Of a DNA stretch of 64,000 nt, positions 57,201-64,000 are shown piece after piece. The number at the start of each line of letters is the position of its first letter. The stretch's first letter is position 1. This DNA comes from Viridothelium virens. Lineage: Eukaryota > Ascomycota > Dothideomycetes > Trypetheliales > Trypetheliaceae. Both the position numbers and the translations under genes were made by a program. Below the pieces are notes generated by a model that had not been told where the DNA came from, made no database searches, and was given only the letters and a program-made list of their open reading frames with translations. Location of the stretch: contig ML991799.1 in assembly GCA_010094025.1 (NCBI GenBank), positions 248,001-312,000 on the forward strand, read 5' to 3'.

Positions 57201-58133
57201 GTTTTCGTAATCGCCTCCCATATGAACCAGCCTTCACAAAGCTTGCCGCCTACGCCGTTGCCTAGTATCATCTCGGAGAGCACCTCGGTGACTAGGCTCC
57301 GTAGACAACTGTTTTCCAGATCATCTGTGGGCAGAATGACAGCTAACGCACCCTGAGCTAGCAGTTGGCGCCATTGCTCCTCATTTTCCCGCTGCTCGAC
57401 AATAGTGGTAGGGTCATCGATAATGGGTGGCGGGGAGAGCGCCGGGTGCGGATGAAGCTGGTGATACAGTTCACAAGGATCTAAAGCCAGTGGAGGTGGA
57501 TGGAGAGGACGATGCGCCAGCCGATACGCTACCATCAACTCCATCAGTCATCATGACTCTTGTGACTGCTGCACAGTAGGGTACATGGAAGCGGAGTCAC
57601 TTACCTGCAATGTGAGCGTCAACGAGCTCGGGAATCTCGTCCAGCATGAGAGCCTCCAGATCGATCTTCCTCAGTCGTTGCTCCAGGGCGCGTGTGCAGT
57701 GGGCAATAATTTGTATGACCTCGTCCACGAACGCATGATCCGGGGTAATTTTCCCATACCAAGATTGCACAAACTCTTTGATGATGATCGCAATGAATGC
57801 GTATAATTGCAAGTCCGTCTCATTGGAGCTCGTCAAGGGTGGCAGCAACTCTTCGATTGGTCTGGGCGTGTTCCTTCCCTTCTCCCCGCCAGCCAAAGCG
57901 TTGCCATGTGATTGATGCCCGCACAAGGTGCGACGGACGAAGCTGGCGGTGGCATCGTCAGATTTGGTCTCTGTCAAATTTTTGTGAGTATCCTTGGGCC
58001 GAATCTGGGAGGGGGCCCGAGTTGATTGCGGTGATCGAGCCGCAGTGGCAGCGAAGCCAGAACTGCTTGACGTCGCCTGCGCTTTCGGTCGGGGCTGCAA
58101 CGGGGTCGAGCTTCGTGGTGGGTTTTGGATCAT
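54292..58133 (-). CDS. PXA-domain protein with a very long intron
   Basis: Exons complement(57605..58133), complement(56619..57528) and complement(54292..54775) join in frame to about 640 residues. PXA (PX-associated) domains occur at the N-terminus of Mdm1/Snx13-type sorting nexins and in fungal stand-alone PXA proteins linked to endosome or vacuole membranes. The domain starts at LQLYAFIAIIIKEFVQSWYG, continues through LRKIDLEALMLDEIPELVD, and across intron 1 AYRLAHRPLHPPP, to GALAVILPTDDLENSCLRSL, VTEVLSEMILGN and GGKLCEGWFIWEAI. Exon 3 resumes at VLSHHVYATLLNPTNLPTLL, the expected continuation. No RGS or PX domain follows. Intron 2 is 1,843 bases, far longer than any other here. The first ATG in this frame is 58133; the frame stays open about 115 bases further without an ATG, so an upstream exon is possible. 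Confidence 0.82.
54776..56618 (-). other. 1.84-kb intron of the PXA gene
   Basis: Donor GTGAGT after GGACAG and acceptor CCCCCACAG are both good, and the flanking protein (GALD-R-VLSHHVYATLL) joins in phase. Inside are only compositionally plain open frames with no recognised domain, and no terminal inverted repeats were noticed. It could hold an insertion, an ncRNA or an internal promoter. Confidence 0.65.
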
Positions 58134-58249
58134 CTCAATTTGAGTGAGAGCATCATGGATTGCCGAGTGCTCGAAAGTGTGGTGCTTCGGAGAGCTGTTG
58201 TGGTTTTCATAGCTCGAAGCTTGAGGATCCAAGGGCTGACGTCGGACCT

Positions 58250-58633
58250 ATCCGCGCTTGGAGGATCTACCTACTGATCTGGACGCGCTCTTTATTGGAG
58301 CTGTAAGAACTTCCATGTCACCAAAGAGAGTGAAAAGACAGAAGTTATTGTTATTCGATCTCATCCGGGAAAGCAGTTACTAAGATTTTCCATACAAACT
58401 TGTTTTGGCTGTTCTGTTTTCGGAAAACGTATCGACCTACAATCCGTTTAAACTAAAATAATACAGCAAATCCCCTCAGCGAAGAGTACAAACTAGGTAT
58501 AGTACAACCACGTCCTAGGCCAAATAGACCTTTCCACAAAAAGGAGTCAAGAAGAAAAAAGTCGCATCACCCAAGGCTTGACTGAGGTTAAGAGGTCACA
58601 ACTCAGATGCAAGGCTACAAAGCTTCCTGTGCG
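58250..58633. other. Spacer between PXA gene start and ERG2 stop
   Basis: Holds the PXA promoter and possibly an unrecognised first exon: an ATG at about 58314 (minus strand) opens a short frame that could splice into the PXA frame only through an intron of about 39 bases, which is unusually short. Confidence 0.35.
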
Positions 58634-59378
58634 TCAAATCTTCCCCGTAAGCAGGTTTTTTGCCATCTCCCTTCCTGTGAGCACTGCTGTACGCCAAAAC
58701 GTAGGAAAGTCTAGCGTAGAGAACATAGCATCCGCGAGTCCAAATGGTAACATCGGAGGGATCCACCCTTGAGCCAGCTCCAATGCCCAGCAGCCGCTCT
58801 CCGGCATCATGTACTGCTTCACTTCACCTCGTCTGAGATGATGCATATCACCCGGCCGATAAATCTCTGGCTCAAGACTACCTGGGGAGTACGCTCGCTG
58901 CTCACCAACTAAGATATGGAAGTAGTCGTCTGCAGTGTGGCGTCCCGTGTGGCCTTCAGTTCCAACCGGAGTTCCGAAGAAGATCAAATATTCGGTGATG
59001 GAGGCGTGGAGTATATACATGGCCCCCATTGCGCCACCCGCATTGTTGAAAAACCACTCTGACTTTTGATTGAAATGATTTGGATTCATGGACCGAGCAA
59101 TTTTCGGATCAGAAGCATAGAGACGGCTCCGGATATCGTCAAGCAACGCGGTCGAGTTGCTGTGGTTGGCGGAAATGGCATCTTTGGCGATCTGGTGGAC
59201 TTTGACTGGGTCAAAGATGTACCACTGCGACTGAAAGGAATGAGAAGAGCCTAACGAATTGAAGAGATTTCGAATTTCTAATTATACATACCTTGATACG
59301 CTCCACTTGTGGCCATATCAAGGCGAATAGGAGGACTATGGCTGAAATAGTAACGAGTGATCTCATTGTTTTCATCAT
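58634..59378 (-). CDS. erg2: C-8 sterol isomerase (Erg2)
   Basis: Two exons, complement(59292..59378) and complement(58634..59230), with a 61-base intron, give 227 residues (yeast Erg2: 222). The enzyme moves the sterol double bond from C8 to C7 in ergosterol synthesis in the ER. The N-terminal membrane anchor is MRSLVTISAIVLLFALIW; then YIFDPVKVHQIAK, WFFNNAGGAMGAMYILHASI, TEYLIFFGTPVGTEGHTGRH (the conserved Glu/His cluster of the EBP/sigma-1-type site), DDYFHILVGEQRAY, IYRPGDMHHLRRGEVKQY and the C-terminal GWIPPMLPFGLADAMFSTLD. All are strongly conserved in Erg2 and the sigma-1 receptor. A long T run at about 59509-59526 lies upstream in the promoter/leader shared with MED10. Two ATGs stand together at the start; the first is used. 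Confidence 0.95.
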
Positions 59379-59777
59379 AGGGATGACCTGCGAGACATGG
59401 AACTTGGATAAGAATAGAATAACTAGAAGTACAATTGCTTTACTGAACGAAGAAAGAGCGGTGTCACCGTCTAGGAAACAATGCAATTTGGGGGGGTTTT
59501 TGTTTTGTTGTTTTTTTTTTTTTTTTGGTGAGGCAGCAGCCGGAGTCCGCTCCGCCCTTCTTCTAGAAATATCGTGTAAGGTGTGGAGCACTTTCCCCTA
59601 TTTAGCCTCCTCAGTTCCTTCAACTGAGGGCATCCTCACTTCCGACCTCTGATCACGATCGTTGCTGAAGACTGAGTTCCTAGAGGCACTAGCTGTTCGC
59701 TTCAGATTCACGTCCAACACAATCGTACTGACGGATTCTTGCGGACGGATTCTCTACTCTACGCTCTAAACATAGCA
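59379..59777. promoter_or_regulatory. Divergent promoter region ERG2 / MED10
   Basis: About 400 bases separate the two starts. The strand opposite ERG2 carries a nearly pure T run of about 18 bases around 59509-59526, a nucleosome-excluding poly(dA:dT) element of the kind common in divergent fungal promoters. Confidence 0.5.
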
Positions 59778-60300
59778 ATGGTGCCGGTGGTTCTAGATGA
59801 AGTAGATGGTATTCCACACATCCTCAATATCCACACGTTTGGTCTCTTTGAGAAGAGTCGCTTACTCATACTCCTTGGTCTCAGACTCACTTCGTGCCAC
59901 TATCCAAAACCTCTACGAACTCATAATACAATCCAATGATCACCACGGTCCCCCAACTCAAAACGCCCAAGCCAACTCTATCCGCTCGCTCGCTCGCAAT
60001 CTCGCTCATCTGAGCAACCTTGCCGCTCAGCACTCTAATGCCGCTAATCCCTCATCTAAATCATCCATCCCCGCAATCCCTCCCGAGATCATTCAATATG
60101 TTGAAGAGGGCAGAAACCCGGATATCTACACCAGGGAATTCGTGGAGATCGTGCAGAAGCATAACCAACTTTTGAAGGGAAGGGCCGACTCTATGGCAAG
60201 ATTTCAGCATGTTTTGGCACGGGAGATGAAGGGGGCGATGCCAGAACTGGAGGGGAGTGTGAGACAGATTGTCGAGGCGACCGGGGGAAAATTGGATTGA
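59778..60300 (+). CDS. med10: Mediator complex subunit 10
   Basis: Two exons (59778..59808 and 59885..60300) with a 76-base intron give 148 residues, right for Med10/Nut2. Med10 is in the middle module of Mediator and links activators to RNA polymerase II. Seen: the short exon MVPVVLDEVD, then ATIQNLYELIIQSNDHHGPP, IRSLARNLAHLSNLA, IPPEIIQYVEEGRNPDIYTR (the family's best-known motif), EFVEIVQKHNQLLKGR, the coiled-coil-forming helix, and HVLAREMKGAMPELEGSVRQ to the end VEATGGKLD. Splicing at GATG|GTATTC to CTCAG|AC keeps the frame and supplies the usual VD-to-helix junction. Divergent from ERG2. Confidence 0.94.
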
Positions 60301-61071
60301 TTTAAGGACGGCGATCTAACGCTGACGGCGCCCACCACCTCTGAAGATGTCATCACTGAACTGGATCAAACTTCATAACCGCTGCCACTGGATTGAGTTT
60401 TCCGGACGGTTACGACCAGATGACTCACTAAGGAATGCTGAATTCCATTCGTCGAGCGACAACGTCTCCGCATAGAATTTCAATCTAATAGACTCAATCG
60501 CCTTGATAGTTGTTTTCACTGACCCGAACGCAGCTTTGAGGATATCCCCCTTCGCCGTCTAGGCTCTCTTTGGTCACTACATGAAATGCTACCGTCGTTG
60601 GATGACGCGGCGCAATCTTCAGTTCAGTCGGCCTCGCTTCATTTCACACGTTGCGTATCACTATCACCTTTCTCGGTTCTGATATCTCCTTGTTCAAGCC
60701 CCTGCATTCTCTCTTGAATGCAGTTTGGAGGAACACTGTTGCTGGGAACCCGGCTGTCTTCAACAGCTTCGATGACATCGCTGCTGAGCTGGATCTGTCC
60801 AATGATCAACTCATTCTGATAGGGATATCTTGACCGGCGTCCATCCCGACCGATACATCTGCGAGGGCACTTCTTCGATATATTGGACTTGAAAGATGCT
60901 CTAACAATTGGGGCAAACCTCATCTGGTACGAATCTTCCTGGGGTGCCCCCAACGATATTTTGCGCCAGCCATCGAATCCATCTTGATGGTGTAGGTTGA
61001 CTACGGTTCCGCTTCATCCTAGTCCAATCTCTGAAACTTGGCTGAGTCTACGGGCCGATTCGTGGTTCGGG

Positions 61072-61158
61072 TGACAACCAGCTCGCAAACTGTGATATCA
61101 CCCGCATCAATGGCAAGCACCCCAGTGACTTTCTCACCGAGAGCTTGTTTTGACGCGC
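61072..61158. repeat. Degenerate duplication, copy 1
   Basis: 87 bases about 70% identical by eye to the copy at 61212-61298; both start tgacaacca and end ttttgacgcgc. Minus-strand reading gives KQALGEKVTGVLAIDAGDIT and then ELVVTR. Confidence 0.75.
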
Positions 61159-61211
61159 CGGTGGAGCTTCCGTCTTCCCCGAACCGAAAACGCTACCGTC
61201 TTCAATCCTGA

Positions 61212-61298
61212 TGACAACCACTTCGCCATCTGTGACATCACCTGCGTCAACGACGTTGACCTCAATGACTTCGTTACCGAAAATCCGTTTTGACGCGC
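61212..61298. repeat. Degenerate duplication, copy 2
   Basis: Partner of 61072-61158 at a 140-base offset. Minus-strand reading gives KRIFGNEVIEVNVVDAGDVT and then EVVVIR, so the matching positions (IDAGDIT / VDAGDVT) suggest a coding origin, although 140 is not a multiple of three. Confidence 0.75.
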
Positions 61299-61871
61299 AA
61301 CTGCATGGTGAACTCAAGGCCACAGTCGTGAGGAACAGAATGTGCTTTGCTTGTTGACCAGCAAAAGAACTCCCTTGCTCACCTCGTACGCTGCTACTCT
61401 ATCGAGCGAGCCCAGCAAGTTTGGCAGTAGACCAAAGTACTTGCTGGGAAATATCATCATGGAAGCCCTGCTTTTCTTGGTGCAAAGATAGGGCTTATTG
61501 CAGATTGGAGGAGATTCTCACGGCGAGCTCGTTTCTCATGGTTGTCAAGCTATCAAACTCGGTCCTTTCATGAACATTCTGGAGTGCACCTGTGAATGGA
61601 AGCAATCTTGGCATCGTGATGAGGAGTGCGGCGGTCATTGCTCGCTGTTCTTCCCAAAGTTGATTGATATATTCCGTAGATCGTCTATCATCGAATCAAT
61701 GGCCTTGCAAATATCTCGCGATATCTGTGCGGTCCTCTAAGGAATTCTGTCACTTGAGTATATGTGCCAATACTCTTTGGGAAGTATCTCAAAGTATTGC
61801 AACTCTTATAAGCATCAGTCTCAAGGCCCACCCATCGGCCAAGCTGTGATTCTTTCCTCTCAAAATATGCT

Positions 61872-64000
61872 TTAAGACCATTTCTTTCTTGATCCACCCG
61901 CATCTATCGACCTCCCCTTTCCAATCCCGTATTTCTTCTCGCACGCCGGACAGTACCACCGCCGTCCGCTCGGCTCCTCGGTCAAGCCTACGCATTCAAA
62001 ATGGAACCATTCGATTTCGCACTATTAACGACTCGTATTAGCCTCGTCCCTCACCCTTGCCAGATACCGCAAAAGACCAGGAAGAAGCTCCATGTCTCAA
62101 GCGAGAAGATTGACAGACGAAAGAACTTCAGAAAAGGGGTGAATATAGATAGAACGACACCCAAGTACTCACATGAGGATTATCACACGCCACCATCTCC
62201 CCAAAGCTCACCCGCTCACACAAACAATACTTCGCCTCATCAGGATCAATCGGTTCCTCCTCTTCCAGCTCTCCCACCTCCCCCATCCCCTCCTCTCCCC
62301 CTCCCCCAGCCCCAGGCCCAACCCCAACATTCTCCTTCCCCCCCACCTCACCCAACACCCCCAACCCAAACCCCAATCCCACACCCATCCCCATCCCCAT
62401 CCCCATCGCCCCACCCCTCCCACCCCTCCTTCCCCCTTTCGGCGCACTCCTCCTCTTCGCCGCACTGACCTTCGCCCCCGCCCCCTCCCCACCCTTCGTC
62501 ACCGGCCCCGGCGTCGGCCGCTTCCCCCTCCTCCTCCCGCCTCCTCCCACCGCCGCAGAGCCCGTCCCTTGCGCGTCGGTGGCAGCGGCAGAAGAAACCG
62601 GGTATGCGGATGTCGAGGGCAGGCTGGCGTTGCTGCTGCGGCGGAGGGTGGAGCGGCGGGAGGGCGGCTGCGGCTCGGCGCTCATGGCTTTGCTGGCGCG
62701 GTGGCGGGGGCGAGTGGTGGTTGCGGAGGCGGAGGCGGCGGCGGCGGTAGCGGCGGCGGTAGCGGCGGCGGTAGCGGTGCTGGTAGTGGCGGTAGCAGCG
62801 TTTGTATGGGTGGTAGTGGTGGTAGGGGAGCGGGCGGGGCCAATGGCGATGACGGTGCGCGGAGAGGGGGGGGCGTTGGCTATGGTTGGGGTGCGGGGGA
62901 GGTGGGCGAGGGAGTCGCGGCGGGGACGGGATTGCGCGGCTGTGGGTGGGACGGCGGGTTTGGCGTCTTTTTTGGAGGAGGCGGTGGTGTCGGTGTCGAG
63001 TTTGGGGAGGGAGGTAGAGGCGGGTTTTTTCGGCGAGGCGGCTGGTGGAGCGAGGGGGACTTGGGTGGTCGTGGTTGTGGTTGTGGTCTCTGGTGGCGGA
63101 TAAGGAGCGATGGGAACAGGCCCGTTGATCTTAATGCGTTTGGTCCCTGTTGATTGCGTCTTGGTGGATGGTGCTGAAGAATCGGTTTGGGTCTCGGGCT
63201 TGGTGTCGGCGAGAGGGCTCTCCCTCTTTCGCTTCTTGAGAGGTCTTTCAGGAGCTGGTGCGGTAGTCTCCTCACCATCATCGGCAGTAGCATCAGCCGG
63301 CTTTGCAGGGAGAATTGCCCTCACAGCCTTGCCCAAGTCTGGAGCCTTTCCTGCGACATCATCTATCCCTTGGGCTTCCCTAGCTGCCTGTTCTTTAGCT
63401 AGTGTTTCTTTCTTCAGTTTCTTCGCCTCATTTAATTTCATACCCCTATTACTTAACGTCATGTCCTGTGCTCCAATCGGAACGAAGCTGATTTCACCAG
63501 GCTGCAGGGGCTTACTAGGATCCATTGGTTCTTCGTCTAAGAATATCTCCCCAGTTGCTTCAGAATGCGCTTTCGCCTTGTCATAGTTTTCTTTCCCTCG
63601 CCCCAAGTCAGCCAGCTCACGACGAACCATAGTATCGCTCGGAGTCCAGATGGCGTTTTTCTTCATTCTTTTCCGTAGTTTCGCCATCTCGTATTCTGTG
63701 AGTCTATTCCATGGCATATACCTACTTCCTGGTCTCGCATCAGTCGGAGGGGGATCAAGTTTTGCAAGGGCGTTGCTGGTGGAGATGCCCGCAACTTGGC
63801 TATGCACATTTGTACCCATAACCCCCGGGGGTCGTTGCCTGGCTAGTGCCGCTAGCTTGAGCTTGTGTTTAGGGGGCTTCGGAACTTTGACGCGTCCCGG
63901 CTTCCCTCCGCGCTGTGATTGTGTCGGCTCATCGAAACTCCCTGATCTGATATCGTTTGGTGAAGCTGGAGGCTCGGATTCATATTCTGAGGCCGTACTC
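61872..64000 (-). CDS. PHD-finger (ING-type) chromatin protein, 5' end outside window
   Basis: Exons complement(62173..>64000) and complement(61872..62021) with a 151-base intron; at least 658 residues are in the window and the frame is open to its edge, so the start lies beyond. The C-terminal C4HC3 PHD finger is split by the intron: [20 protein letters not shown], then [19 protein letters not shown] and [16 protein letters not shown] and the SFGEM aromatic/acidic cage are those of ING-type readers of H3K4 methylation (Yng1/Yng2/Pho23 family). Upstream is a conserved-looking segment, [20 protein letters not shown] followed by [11 protein letters not shown], and then a ~300-residue low-complexity region of Lys/Arg, Thr, Ala and a GMGMGMG run. 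Likely a subunit of a histone acetyltransferase or deacetylase complex; the ING N-terminal helix domain, if any, is not in view. Confidence 0.85.

Larger units (their letters stand above)
60301..61871. other. Spacer with degenerate duplicated segment
   Basis: Between MED10 (+) and the PHD gene (-), which converge. No intact gene. The minus strand keeps protein-like pieces around a 140-base-period duplication (see repeats), suggesting an old repeat-protein gene that decayed. Confidence 0.5.

Noticed and set aside
62173-63153. Long plus-strand open frame (326 codons) opposite the PHD gene
   Set aside because: Antisense shadow of a G/C-biased low-complexity region; made of Pro/His/Ser and then Gly runs with no domain, while the minus strand carries a real PHD finger.

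Overview
The window is nuclear DNA of a filamentous ascomycete (Pezizomycotina). Introns are mostly 49-100 bases with GTAAGT-like donors, CTAAC/CTGAC-type branch points and AG acceptors. The genes include fungal forms of ERG2, Mediator subunit 10, the branchpoint-bridging protein, Rbg1/DRG1, a Pth11/rhodopsin-type membrane protein and a Dal5-type transporter. A leotiomycete-like fungus is my guess, but the sequence alone does not fix the class. Gene models below were built by eye from frame continuity, splice consensus and family conservation; nearly all close to whole codons across their introns.

Layout. 0.2-8.6 kb: a ketopantoate-reductase-like gene (+), three minus-strand genes of unknown function (one with an RRM-like fold and a possible mitochondrial N-terminus), and FRG1. 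9.4-10.5 kb: a histidine acid phosphatase (phytase) relic with an internal deletion. 11.9-16.5 kb: a secreted GtaA-type glutaminase and an unknown gene. 17.6-29.2 kb is loose and accessory-like: a secreted eight-cysteine protein, a ThDP-dependent enzyme, a rhodopsin-like seven-TM protein and an MFS transporter, separated by long non-coding spacers.

29.6-47.7 kb is denser: branchpoint-bridging protein, Ure2-like GST, triple-KH RNA-binding protein, zinc alcohol dehydrogenase, nucleoside hydrolase, ferric-reductase-type oxidoreductase, cysteine dioxygenase and Rbg1. After a 2.2-kb spacer comes a CENP-B-type HTH protein (49.9-51.7 kb), then a long GTAC-rich spacer. 54.3-64.0 kb holds a PXA-domain gene with a 1.84-kb intron, ERG2 and MED10 in divergent arrangement, a degenerate duplicated segment, and a PHD-finger (ING-type) gene running off the right edge.

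No metabolic gene cluster, RNA gene, intact mobile element or CRISPR array is evident. The genes serve separate pathways: RNA processing (BBP, KH protein, FRG1), transcription and chromatin (MED10, PHD protein, CENP-B-like protein), sterol synthesis (ERG2), sulfur/thiol and redox metabolism (CDO, GST, ferric reductase, ADH), nucleoside and glutamine salvage, and secretion. The points most worth a second look are structural: an 8-base microexon carrying an active-site Asp of the nucleoside hydrolase, a probable GC-AG intron inside the gene for the branchpoint-binding splicing factor, the 1.84-kb intron in the PXA gene, the deleted phytase gene, and a small secreted cysteine-rich protein that I could not assign to a family.
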